In this document: positions 1 to 8,300 of the stretch, piece after piece
Position numbering within the stretch: the stretch's first letter is position 1
Layout: every line of letters begins with the position of its first letter
NCBI RefSeq assembly: GCF_023634845.1
Contig: NZ_JAMLJL010000025.1
Location: 1 to 41,219 of the forward strand
Direction: 5' to 3'
Source: Flavobacterium amniphilum
Lineage (GTDB): Bacteria; Bacteroidota; Bacteroidia; Flavobacteriales; Flavobacteriaceae
Length of the DNA: 41,219 nucleotides
Position numbers and translations under genes: made by a program
Notes under the pieces: generated by a model
Told to the model about the DNA's origin: nothing
Database searches by the model: none
What the model saw: only the letters and a program-made list of their open reading frames with translations

Positions 1-15
1 CTGCAAGAAGACCTT

Positions 16-122
16 AAGGTGGTTATTGCGGCGGGGCTCACCTCTTCCCATTTCGAACAGAGAAGTTAAGCCCGCCTGCGCAGATGGTACTGCAATCCTG
101 TGGGAGAGTATGTCGCCGCCTT
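16..122 (+). rRNA. rrf: 5S ribosomal RNA
   Basis: 5S rRNA of the large ribosomal subunit, the last gene of an rRNA operon whose 16S and 23S lie upstream of the window. The 5' end (16-23, AAGGTGGT) pairs over 8 bp, with G-U wobbles, with the 3' end (115-122, GCCGCCTT) to form helix I. The interior carries the hallmark 5S segments CCCATTTCGAACAGAGAAG and GATGGTACTGC, and the length of about 107 nt is normal. A terminator follows at once. The first 15 bases belong to the 23S-5S spacer. The exact ends are good to a few bases. Confidence 0.95.
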
Positions 123-130
123 TCTTTTAA

Positions 131-161
131 AAATCCCCATCATTTCTGATGGGGATTTTTT
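131..161 (+). terminator. Rho-independent terminator of the rRNA operon
   Basis: A perfect 12-bp stem (131-142 with 147-158), loop TTTC, then a T-run to 161. It lies 8 nt after the 5S gene and so ends the rRNA transcript. Confidence 0.9.
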
Positions 162-200
162 GTTTTACATTGTTTTGATTTATCAAAATAACCTGAAGTC
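156..200 (+). repeat. 45-bp direct repeat, copy 1 (after terminator 1)
   Basis: Positions 156-200 match 318-362 with one mismatch (A167 versus G329). Each copy starts with the T-run of a terminator and ends in CCTGAAGTC. The pair brackets about 117 bp with no recognisable gene, which suggests a local duplication of the operon's trailing end. Confidence 0.85.
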
Positions 201-293
201 CACTGGACTTTTATTTCATACCGTTCGACCTTCGGTCTCGGGTCTCCTCTTAATATCAAATGCTCGATTCGGGCTATGCCCTCGGGTCTTTAG

Positions 294-323
294 AAAGCCC
301 TATCCAAACGGATAGGGTTTTTT
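294..323 (+). terminator. Second rho-independent terminator downstream of 5S rRNA
   Basis: Stem CCCTATCC (298-305) with GGATAGGG (310-317), loop AAAC, flanking A-run and six T. It is a second terminator about 135 bp after the first with no gene recognised between them, so it is a backup terminator or the remnant of a lost distal gene such as a tRNA. Confidence 0.85.
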
Positions 324-362
324 GTTTTGCATTGTTTTGATTTATCAAAATAACCTGAAGTC
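318..362 (+). repeat. 45-bp direct repeat, copy 2 (after terminator 2)
   Basis: Near-identical to 156-200. The sequence from here to 474 holds no ORF or RNA that I recognise. It is AT-rich spacer up to the convergent nth gene. Confidence 0.85.
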
Positions 363-474
363 TAATGGGCCGGGATTCCTTATCTTGATGTATGTTGTTA
401 GTTGGCTTCGCTTAGTTCGGCTAAACCTTAAATATTTTCAATATCTTTTATCTAATGATGAAGGTGGTGTTTTT

Positions 475-1101
475 TTATAATAATCTATTTTTATAATAAT
501 TACAGTGGTTGTTTACCGGACATATGTCGCATTTAGGATTTGTTGGTCTGCAAATTTCCCTGCCAAGAAAAGAAATTGACATTCCGATTTCTCCCCAGAT
601 GTTCTTGTCTAAAACTTGCATTAATTGCTTTTCTACCTTATTCCCATCTTTTGATTCGTTAATTAATCCTATTCTGGGGGCAACTCTGATAACATGTAAA
701 TCAGCTATAATACCCTCGGCTTCAACTTTACTTTCACGCATAATTACATTTGCTGATTTTCGCCCTATACCCTTTAATGCTGTTAGAGTATCCATTGTTA
801 GAGGAACATTTTCATCTTTTTTTAATAATTGTGCTATTTCAATAATCCAGTTGGCTTTGGTTTCGAAGTTTCTTACTTTTGAAATATAAGGTCTCAAGGT
901 TTCTATATTTGATACGGAAAGAGTTTCCATGTTAGGGAAGGCATCAAATAATACTGGTGTAATTTTATTGATATTTGCATCTGAATCTTGAGCAGAAAGT
1001 ATTACCATGATTAGTAATTGGTATGTGTTATGATAATCCAGAGGATGCTTTTTACCTTCGTATTTATCGAGTAAAGGCTGTAGTTTTTCTGTCCATTCCA
1101 T
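475..1101 (-). CDS. nth: Endonuclease III (DNA glycosylase / AP lyase)
   Basis: Base excision repair enzyme that removes oxidised pyrimidines and nicks the abasic site. The 208-residue protein is the usual family length. A helix-hairpin-helix motif (LKGIGRKSA, residues 109-117) carries the catalytic lysine K115. The conserved aspartate D134 lies in ADLHVIRV. The C-terminus has the 4Fe-4S ligand pattern C-X6-C-X2-C-X5-C (C184, C191, C194, C200), exactly the spacing of the E. coli enzyme. It starts 40 bp downstream of murF on the same strand, but a terminator at 1111-1140 stands between them, so it is only partly co-transcribed with murF at best. The gene converges on the rRNA operon. All key residues are present and the assignment is firm. 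Confidence 0.95.
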   Translation of the reverse strand: MEWTEKLQPLLDKYEGKKHPLDYHNTYQLLIMVILSAQDSDANINKITPVLFDAFPNMETLSVSNIETLRPYISKVRNFETKANWIIEIAQLLKKDENVPLTMDTLTALKGIGRKSANVIMRESKVEAEGIIADLHVIRVAPRIGLINESKDGNKVEKQLMQVLDKNIWGEIGMSISFLGREICRPTNPKCDICPVNNHCNYYKNRLL

Positions 1102-1110
1102 ATATTTAGA

Positions 1111-1140
1111 ATAAAAAAATCCAGCAAAAGCTGGATTAAA
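1111..1140 (-). terminator. Terminator of murF
   Basis: Inverted repeat AATCCAGC (1118-1125) and GCTGGATT (1130-1137), loop AAAA. Read on the minus strand it is followed by a run of seven T, two bases after the murF stop. Confidence 0.88.
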
Positions 1141-1141
1141 G

Positions 1142-2425
1142 TTATAGTAATTCTAATGTTCTTTCAAGTGCCATACCGCGTGATCCTTTAATAAGTATTG
1201 TTGCATTTTGTATTTTATTTTGGTATTCTTTGCTGAAATTGTCAAAAGTTTCGAAAAAGAAAAGATGCTTTTGGGAAACTTTATTATGATAGAAGTCTTT
1301 GCCAATAAAGTACACATTTATGTTTTCTTCTTTTTTTAAGCTTTCAATGATTTTCTTATGCTCCTCAATGCTTTCGCTGCCTAATTCAAACATGTCGCCT
1401 AAAACAGCTATTTTTTGAGTTGATTCCAGTTGGATTAAATTTGTTAATGCGGCGTTCATACTTGAAGGGTTGGCATTATATGCATCAAGTATAATGTGAT
1501 TACCGTTTTTCTCAATCAATTGAGAGCGGTTGTTTGATGGTATATAGTTTTCTATTGCGTTCTTTATGTCGATATCTTCAATGTTGAAGTATTTACCAAT
1601 TGTGATAGCTGCATTAATATTGTTTGCGTTATAAATGCCAATTAGGTGAGATTGTATGGTGGTATTGTTTGAAAAATCTACTTTAACTAATGGATTAGCA
1701 ATTGTCGAATTGATTTTTATATCACTATTATCTGAGCTACTAAATGTGTATTTGTTTAGTGCTTTTGTCTTCTCAACCTGGATAGGATCATCAAGATTTA
1801 CGAAAGCAGTTTTGTGATTTTCCTGCAAGTAAGTATATAATTCGCTTTTTCCTTTTATAACACCTTCAAATCCTCCAAATCCTTCCAAATGTGCTTTTCC
1901 GAAATTTGTGATATAACCGAAATCAGGCTCAGCTATATTGCAAAGTAATTCAATTTCTTTTTGATGATTTGCTCCCATCTCGACAATTCCAATATCGGTA
2001 TTTTCATCGAATGAAAGTAGGGTTAAGGGAACACCAATATGATTGTTTAAATTTCCGATTGTAGCCTTAGTGTTATATTTTTTTGAAAGAACACAATTGA
2101 TGAGTTCTTTTGTGGTTGTTTTTCCATTGCTGCCTGTTAAAGCAACAATTGGTAATCCGAGTTGGTTTCTGTGATAATTGGCTAAATCCTGTAATGTTTT
2201 TAAACTGTCATTAACCAAAATCATTTTATCTTGATCAGAATAATAGTTCTTATTGTCGATAATTACAAAAAGAGCTCCTTTGTTTAAGGCTTCCTGGGCA
2301 AATGTGTTTGCGTCAAAATTATCGCCTTTAAGTGCTACGAAAAGGGAATTTGATTCTATTTTGCGTGTATCTGTTGAAATAGATTCACATTGTAAAAAGC
2401 ATTGGTAAATTTCTTCTATTTTCAT
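1142..2425 (-). CDS. murF: UDP-N-acetylmuramoyl-tripeptide--D-alanyl-D-alanine ligase
   Basis: Cytoplasmic Mur ligase that adds D-Ala-D-Ala to the UDP-MurNAc-tripeptide, the last soluble step of peptidoglycan precursor synthesis. The 427-residue protein shows an N-terminal substrate-binding domain (STDTRK near 18-22, FVALKG near 29-34), the ATP-binding loop TGSNGKTTT (97-105), the Mur-ligase stretch NNHIGVPLTLL (127-137), VEMGANH (148-154), the TNFGKAHLEGFG segment (173-184) with a conserved His, and the C-terminal LDAYNANPSS motif typical of MurF. The ATG start 8 residues before the first conserved block is natural. It lies downstream of gldJ but is separated from it by a terminator, so it probably has its own promoter in the short gap. 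Confidence 0.95.
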   Translation of the reverse strand: MKIEEIYQCFLQCESISTDTRKIESNSLFVALKGDNFDANTFAQEALNKGALFVIIDNKNYYSDQDKMILVNDSLKTLQDLANYHRNQLGLPIVALTGSNGKTTTKELINCVLSKKYNTKATIGNLNNHIGVPLTLLSFDENTDIGIVEMGANHQKEIELLCNIAEPDFGYITNFGKAHLEGFGGFEGVIKGKSELYTYLQENHKTAFVNLDDPIQVEKTKALNKYTFSSSDNSDIKINSTIANPLVKVDFSNNTTIQSHLIGIYNANNINAAITIGKYFNIEDIDIKNAIENYIPSNNRSQLIEKNGNHIILDAYNANPSSMNAALTNLIQLESTQKIAVLGDMFELGSESIEEHKKIIESLKKEENINVYFIGKDFYHNKVSQKHLFFFETFDNFSKEYQNKIQNATILIKGSRGMALERTLELL

Positions 2426-2440
2426 ATAGCGAATGTACTA

Positions 2441-2476
2441 AAAAAATAAGAGCCCTAAAAATAGGGCTCTTATTTT
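2441..2476 (-). terminator. Terminator of gldJ
   Basis: Long inverted repeat centred on AGAGCCCTA / TAGGGCTCT (stem from about 2444 to 2474, short A-rich loop) with A and T runs on both sides. On the minus strand it ends gldJ just before murF. Confidence 0.9.
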
Positions 2477-2490
2477 GTATGAAAGTATGA

Positions 2491-4230
2491 TTAATTTCTT
2501 GGTCTTTTCTTGAAATCAGATTTAGGACCAACTCTTGACATTGCACATCTGAAACCGATGTAGTCAGTAGCGATGTCTTGGTGGCAATATCTTCTTGATG
2601 CAGGGTCTAGCCAGTAAGCTCTGTCTCTCCAAGAACCTCCTTTGTAAACTCTAACGTCATTTCCGATTAAAGTTGTTCTTTTAACTGATTTGTCGAATTT
2701 GCGATCCATTGATTTTGTTCCTGAAACAGTATCTTTAACTGAAGAAACTTTATGGATTGGAGAGTCATACATTCTTTTCTTTTCTGAAATTGGAGCGTCA
2801 GTACCATCGCTGCTTCCAAAGTCAAAGAAACGAGTTGATGATTTATCTCCGTCTCTGTAATCGATATTGTTACTTGTTGAGAAGTTTTGTCTTAAGTAAG
2901 TTTCTTGTTCGTCAACAGGTATCTGAGCAATTTCTCCCGGTTTGTTACGAGCAATAATTTTACCATTACTTAAAGTATCGTACTTCATTGTTTCAGTTGT
3001 TACGAACTCAACTTTTCCTTCTTTGTCGATTTTGTTTTTAGTATAAACGTTTCCACGGAAATAGTTGAAATCATTTGCCTCGTCATCAACCATAGGTCTG
3101 TAAACGTCTTGTACCCATTCTGCAACGTTACCTGCCATGTCGTATAATCCAAAATCATTTGGTTTGTATGATTTAACAGCAGCTGTAATATCAGCATTGT
3201 CATCTGACCATCCAGCAATTCCTCCGTAATCACCTTTGCCTTGTTTGAAGTTGGCTAATTGATCACCTCTTGTGATTCTGTTGCCAGAACGTGTGTATTG
3301 ACCTTTCCAAGGATATTTCTTTTGGCCTCTGTAAATGTTGAATTCTCTGTTTCCTACGTCAGCAGCTGCAGCATATTCCCACTCAGCTTCTGTCGGAAGT
3401 CTGTATTCAGGTAATAAAACACCTGAAGTTTTTTGTGCGTATACATTTTTAGGTCCATCTGCGCCGGCAGTTGAAGTTGTATCAGCTTTCTTGGCTTTTT
3501 TAGACTTACCTGCGGCACGTCCCATTTGTTTTTGTAAAATAATTTCTTCGTTACCACCAAAAGATGTTGATGGAGATAGTAAGTATGGCTCAGTGTTGAA
3601 AGTGTTGTTTGCATCAACATCAACAACTTTAGCCCCTTTTTTCATATAACCTTCTCTTTCAAGGATTGCCTCGTTCACACGGTCAGTTCTCCATTTAGCA
3701 AACTCAGTAGCCTGAATCCAGTTAACACCTACTACAGGATATTGTGAATAAGCTGGGTGTCTTAAGTAGTTATTGGTCATAGTTTCATTATAACCTAATC
3801 TGTTTCTCCATACTAAAGTATCAGGTAAAGCACCTTCATAAATATGGCGGTAGTTTGCATCCGCAGGAGGGAATACTCTTTTTAACCAATCCAAGTACTC
3901 CATGTACATGATGTTGGTTACCTCAGTTTCATCCATATAGAATGACTGTACGTGTTGTTGTGATGGAGTGTTGTTCCAATCATGCATAACGTCATCTTGT
4001 ACTTTACCCATAGTAAATGTACCACCTTCAACTAAAATAAGGCCAGGAGCCGTTTCTTGTTTTGTAAAATTGGAGTTGTACTGGAAACCTCCGTTGGGAT
4101 CGTTAATTTTCCAGCCCGTAGCAGACGAAGTGTTTTTCGTGCTTGACTTTTTACTACAACTCGTAGTAAAACTTAACAGTACCATCATAGAAAAAAGTAC
4201 TTTTACCGTCATTGTTTTGTTTACTTTCAT
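2491..4230 (-). CDS. gldJ: Gliding motility / type IX secretion lipoprotein GldJ
   Basis: Outer-membrane-associated lipoprotein needed for Flavobacterium gliding and for T9SS function; in that system it is known to stabilise GldK. The 579-residue product has a lipoprotein signal peptide ending in SFTTSC (lipid-carrying C25). It then has a formylglycine-generating-enzyme-like (FGE-sulfatase) fold: ILVEGGTFTMG (66-76), the YMDETEVTN block, YRLPTEAEWEYAA, GLYDMAGNVAEWVQDVY, VYKGGSWRD, and IGFRCAMSR near the end. A K/A-rich insertion (about 240-262) splits the domain. It lies divergent from porU and upstream of murF. GldJ rather than its paralogue GldK is preferred because of the porU-porV neighbourhood, long known in F. 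johnsoniae, and the length. A second possible start is M7. Confidence 0.92.
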   Translation of the reverse strand: MKVNKTMTVKVLFSMMVLLSFTTSCSKKSSTKNTSSATGWKINDPNGGFQYNSNFTKQETAPGLILVEGGTFTMGKVQDDVMHDWNNTPSQQHVQSFYMDETEVTNIMYMEYLDWLKRVFPPADANYRHIYEGALPDTLVWRNRLGYNETMTNNYLRHPAYSQYPVVGVNWIQATEFAKWRTDRVNEAILEREGYMKKGAKVVDVDANNTFNTEPYLLSPSTSFGGNEEIILQKQMGRAAGKSKKAKKADTTSTAGADGPKNVYAQKTSGVLLPEYRLPTEAEWEYAAAADVGNREFNIYRGQKKYPWKGQYTRSGNRITRGDQLANFKQGKGDYGGIAGWSDDNADITAAVKSYKPNDFGLYDMAGNVAEWVQDVYRPMVDDEANDFNYFRGNVYTKNKIDKEGKVEFVTTETMKYDTLSNGKIIARNKPGEIAQIPVDEQETYLRQNFSTSNNIDYRDGDKSSTRFFDFGSSDGTDAPISEKKRMYDSPIHKVSSVKDTVSGTKSMDRKFDKSVKRTTLIGNDVRVYKGGSWRDRAYWLDPASRRYCHQDIATDYIGFRCAMSRVGPKSDFKKRPRN

Positions 4231-4431
4231 ACTTTTAGTAGGTAATTATTTTGTGGCGCAATATAATAATTAACCATTAAACTGCAACACTAAATGAATA
4301 AATATTTTAAAAAAATCTTAAAATTTTAGACGTTAACATCACATCATAACGTAAACTTGTTTTTTATATTGTGTATTTGGCTATTTTTACCGATTAAAAT
4401 ATTTATAGCTTTTTTAGCGTTAGTAATCTGT

Positions 4432-7400
4432 ATGAAGAAGATTTTATATATTCTGGTGTTATGCTTTTTTCAACTTCTTTCTGCTCAACGAAGTGGGAGT
4501 GTTTCTTTGCAATGGAGCGAAAAGCCTTATAAGTTGAATGACCGGTTCCAATTCACAATTCCTAATTTCCAGAATGAGAATTTTTCTTATGATGAGACAA
4601 GAAAGGTTATTGTATTTACTAAAATATTAAAAATTAGTGACGGCTATTCAGGTAATACAATTCAAGTTTCGAATGTGGTTTATGAAACTATTTCTGCTGA
4701 AAAGTTAGGGGAATTGGATAAGAAAAGTATTCCGAATGCAATTAATGTTTATTCAGAAGTGGTCAGAAGCCGTGATGATTTCTCAAATGTATTGCAATTT
4801 TCTCCTATTATATTGGAGAATGGTATATATAAAAGAGTAAAGTCGTTGGATTATAATTTTGTTTCAAGTTCAAACAGGCAATTCGATTCAGAAACCAGAA
4901 GAGCAGTTTCTAGTTCTGTTTTGAGTTCAGGGACTTGGAAAAAGTTTTATGTTGATAAATCTGGGGTTTATAAAATTTCCAAGCAATTTTTGAGTGAACT
5001 TGGTTTTGCTGTCAATGTTGATCCCAGGACAATAAAATTGTACGGAAGTGGTGGAGAAATGTTGCCTTTGTTGAATTCTGCTTCTTATCAGGAAGATCTG
5101 ACTGAAAATGCAATTCAGTTTGTTGGTGAAGATGATGGTGTTTTTAATGATTCCGATTATATTCTATTTTATGCTAAAGGTCTTGATAATTGGAGTGATG
5201 AAAATCAGACCCATTTAAATTTATATGCGACTAAAGCTTATTATTATGTTACTTCTTCTTCCGGTAACGGAAAAAGGATTCAATCGCTTTCCGAGCCGGT
5301 GACAACTCCGGATAATGTGTATACATCTTTTGATGATTATAAATTCCTTGAAGAAGATAAGGTAAATATCGTAAGATTGGGCAGAAAATGGTATGGTGAC
5401 TCCTTTAGTGCGCAAAACGAAAAAGACTTTGATTTCAATTTTCCGAACTTGGTGACTACAACACCTGTATTAGTAAATGTCAATGGTGCGGCTTCCGGAG
5501 CAGTAAGTACATCTTTTAGTGTTAATGTTGGCGGTCAAGATCAAGGAAATTTGACTTTTAGTGCGATTAATCCTGACGGACCGGTCTATGCTTCGTCTAA
5601 TAATGGGACGTATTCTGTTAATCTTACGAGTGGAGGGTTTAAGGTTAAATTGAAGTATAATAATAATGGTGTGCCTTCGGCAACTGGTTATTTGGATTAT
5701 ATCAGTGTAAGAGCAAAATCGCAGTTGCGGGGTTTTGGTAAGCAGTTCCTGTTTAATGTAGATGAAGTAGCTATTAATGTTGGTGTTTGTGAATATCAAA
5801 TTGCCAATGCTTCTGCAATTAGTCAGGTGTGGGATGTTACTGATATTTATAATGTATCGGCGAAATCAAACAATGGACAAAGTCAGTTTTCGGTTTTGGC
5901 AACCATGGGTGAAGCTAGGAAATATATTGCGATAGATAATTCTGATTTCTATTCGCCTTTAAGGGATAGTGATTCGTCAGTAGCTAATCAGGATTTGAAA
6001 GGTGATGTTTTTAAAGATAGTCAAGGGAATTTTCAGGATGTCGATTATTTGATTGTTACACCACAATTTTTATTGTCCCAAGCTGAAAGATTGGCTAATT
6101 TTCACAGAACTACAAATCAGTTAAAGGTTAAAGTGGTTACGCTTGAAAAATTATACACTGAATTTTCTTCCGGAAAACAGGATATCGGTGCCATAAGAAA
6201 TTTTGTGAAGTATATTTATAAAAACGCTTCAGATCCAACGAAGAAAATTAAATATGTATGCCTTTTTGGTGATGCTTCTTATGATTTTAAGAACAGAATT
6301 GCAAACAATACTAATATTGTACCTGTCTTTTACAGTTTGGATAGTTTCTCATTGGTTTCGTCATTTATTTCCGATGACTACTTCGGAATGATGGATAATA
6401 ATGAAGGGAATATGTTGTCTGCCCAAGGTTTGGATATTGCCGTGGGAAGAATGTTGGTTTCAACACTGGCCCAGGCTGAGCAAATGGTTTCAAAAGTAAT
6501 CGATTACCATGATGAGAAATCTTACGGGAAATGGCGTAATAATCTGGTTTTCTTTTCAGATGATGTAGATAAGGAAAGTGATGCTACTTTACAGTCTGTT
6601 GTCGATAATTTGGCCAATACGGTTACTTCGAATAAGCCTTTTTTCAATGCTAAGAAAATTCATGCCGACTCTTATGTGCAGGAAACTACTTCAGGAGGGC
6701 AGAAATATCCAAAAGCCAAGGAGGATTTTATTAATTCGTTTGCACAAGGAGCTTTGATTTTTGATTATTTGGGTCATGGAAGTGAGGATGTTTTAGCTCA
6801 GGAACGTTATTTTGAAAATGTTGATGCTCAAAATTTATCCAATAAATATAAGTATCCTCTATTTATAACAGTTACTTGTGAATTTACACGCTTTGATAAT
6901 CCGTTCCATAAAACAGGGGGCGAATTTACGTATTGGAATCCTTCGGGTGGAGCTGTCTCCATGGTTACCACTACAAGACAGATAGGGCAAAGTACCGGTG
7001 AAAATTTCAACCAGCGATTAGCTCAGTATTTATTCGCTTATGGTTCAAATAACTATGTTTCAATTGCTGAAGCTGTCAGGTTAACCAAAGGAAGTATGTT
7101 GAATTCGGGTAATAATGTTGTTTTTTATATCGGTGATCCGGCTTTGAAATTGGCAATCCCTAGACCAAGAATTACTTTGACTAAAATAAATGATGTTCCG
7201 GTAAATGCTGTTACAGAGCCTTTAAAAGCTTTGAGTCTTGTAAAGCTTTCGGGAGAGGTTACAGATGAATTTAATACGCTTCTGTCAAATTATAACGGAG
7301 AATTGTCAATTAATATTTTTGATAAAGAAATTGACCGTACAACATTGGGTAATGATGGGACAATGGTTGGAGGAGTAGTTCATAAAATGAATTTCAAAAC

Positions 7401-8262
7401 ATTGGGAGAAACTATCTTCAGAGGAAATGCTTCGGTTACAAACGGATTGTTTGAATTTAGTTTTGTAGTGCCAAAGGATATTAAAATCGCAGAAGGAAAT
7501 GGTAAGGTAAGTTTTTATGCCAAAAAGAACAATGCGATGGAAGACCAGACGGGTTTTGATACAACGATTAGAATCGGAGGGCTGAATACAAGTGCAGAAG
7601 TTGATAATACCGCCCCAAGAGTTCGTTTGTATATGAATGACGAATCGTTTGTTTCGGGTGGTATAACTAATGAATCGCCTATGTTCTTGGCTTTTCTCGA
7701 AGATGAAAATGGAATTAATACCGCAAGTGGAATCGGTCATGATATCATCGCTTATCTTGATGGCGATGAAACAAAACAGTATGTTCTGAATGATTATTAT
7801 GAGACCGAATTGGATGATTATACTAAAGGAAAATTGAAGTTTCCGTTCCAGAATTTAACTCCCGGTTTGCATACTTTGACATTTAAGGCGTGGGATGTAT
7901 ACAATAATTTGATTACATCTGAGTTACAGTTTATAGTGGTGGATGATGAAAAGCTTGTTTTGAAAAACGTTCTGAATTATCCTAACCCTTTTGTGAACCA
8001 TACAGAATTTTGGTTTACACATAATAAACCTTTTGAGCCTCTTGAAGTTCAGGTTCAGGTCTTGACTATCAGTGGTAAAGTGGTGTGGAGTAAAAACCAG
8101 ACAATCACAACTGAAGGATTTACGTCAAGAGATATTACCTGGGACGGCCGGGATGATTACGGTGACCGTATTGGTAAAGGAGTTTATGTTTATAAGTTGA
8201 CCGTGAAATCAACGCTCACGAACAAAAAGGTTGAAAAATTTGAGAAATTAGTGATACTTTAA
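4432..8262 (+). CDS. porU: Type IX secretion system sortase PorU (C25 gingipain-like)
   Basis: Cell-surface cysteine protease of the T9SS attachment complex: it removes the C-terminal sorting domain of cargo and links the protein to the surface. The reading frame opens upstream at a TTG (4357), but the ATG at 4432 gives a clean signal peptide (MKKILYILVLCFFQLLSAQ) and a 1,276-residue product, so I take that start. The C25 peptidase domain spans roughly residues 525-910. The catalytic His is in DYLGHGSEDV (H782) and the catalytic Cys in TVTCEFTRF (C816). The C-terminus is a type A T9SS sorting domain (NYPNPFVNHTEF, then GKGVYVYKL and KFEKLVIL), which PorU family members characteristically carry themselves. 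It is followed 38 bp later by porV, and gldJ diverges upstream. I am confident of the family and the role. Confidence 0.94.
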   Translation: MKKILYILVLCFFQLLSAQRSGSVSLQWSEKPYKLNDRFQFTIPNFQNENFSYDETRKVIVFTKILKISDGYSGNTIQVSNVVYETISAEKLGELDKKSIPNAINVYSEVVRSRDDFSNVLQFSPIILENGIYKRVKSLDYNFVSSSNRQFDSETRRAVSSSVLSSGTWKKFYVDKSGVYKISKQFLSELGFAVNVDPRTIKLYGSGGEMLPLLNSASYQEDLTENAIQFVGEDDGVFNDSDYILFYAKGLDNWSDENQTHLNLYATKAYYYVTSSSGNGKRIQSLSEPVTTPDNVYTSFDDYKFLEEDKVNIVRLGRKWYGDSFSAQNEKDFDFNFPNLVTTTPVLVNVNGAASGAVSTSFSVNVGGQDQGNLTFSAINPDGPVYASSNNGTYSVNLTSGGFKVKLKYNNNGVPSATGYLDYISVRAKSQLRGFGKQFLFNVDEVAINVGVCEYQIANASAISQVWDVTDIYNVSAKSNNGQSQFSVLATMGEARKYIAIDNSDFYSPLRDSDSSVANQDLKGDVFKDSQGNFQDVDYLIVTPQFLLSQAERLANFHRTTNQLKVKVVTLEKLYTEFSSGKQDIGAIRNFVKYIYKNASDPTKKIKYVCLFGDASYDFKNRIANNTNIVPVFYSLDSFSLVSSFISDDYFGMMDNNEGNMLSAQGLDIAVGRMLVSTLAQAEQMVSKVIDYHDEKSYGKWRNNLVFFSDDVDKESDATLQSVVDNLANTVTSNKPFFNAKKIHADSYVQETTSGGQKYPKAKEDFINSFAQGALIFDYLGHGSEDVLAQERYFENVDAQNLSNKYKYPLFITVTCEFTRFDNPFHKTGGEFTYWNPSGGAVSMVTTTRQIGQSTGENFNQRLAQYLFAYGSNNYVSIAEAVRLTKGSMLNSGNNVVFYIGDPALKLAIPRPRITLTKINDVPVNAVTEPLKALSLVKLSGEVTDEFNTLLSNYNGELSINIFDKEIDRTTLGNDGTMVGGVVHKMNFKTLGETIFRGNASVTNGLFEFSFVVPKDIKIAEGNGKVSFYAKKNNAMEDQTGFDTTIRIGGLNTSAEVDNTAPRVRLYMNDESFVSGGITNESPMFLAFLEDENGINTASGIGHDIIAYLDGDETKQYVLNDYYETELDDYTKGKLKFPFQNLTPGLHTLTFKAWDVYNNLITSELQFIVVDDEKLVLKNVLNYPNPFVNHTEFWFTHNKPFEPLEVQVQVLTISGKVVWSKNQTITTEGFTSRDITWDGRDDYGDRIGKGVYVYKLTVKSTLTNKKVEKFEKLVIL

Positions 8263-8271
8263 TAAAAAGTA

Positions 8272-8279
8272 TATATTTG
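8272..8279 (+). promoter_or_regulatory. TAnnTTTG (-7) box upstream of porV
   Basis: TATATTTG exactly fits the Bacteroidota -7 consensus, 21 nt before the porV ATG. I see no well-spaced TTG (-33) element, so this may only add to read-through from porU. Confidence 0.4.
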
Positions 8280-8300
8280 TTGAATATTTTGAAAAATATA

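Noticed and set aside
100..315. 71-codon ORF overlapping the 5S 3' end and both terminators
   Set aside because: It starts inside the rRNA gene and runs through two hairpins; no protein-like pattern.
4357..4431. TTG-initiated 25-residue extension of PorU
   Set aside because: It would place a second hydrophobic stretch before a complete signal peptide; the ATG at 4432 is better.
8277..8300. TTG-initiated 8-residue extension of PorV
   Set aside because: The ATG at 8301 starts a normal signal peptide, and the extension overlaps the -7 box.
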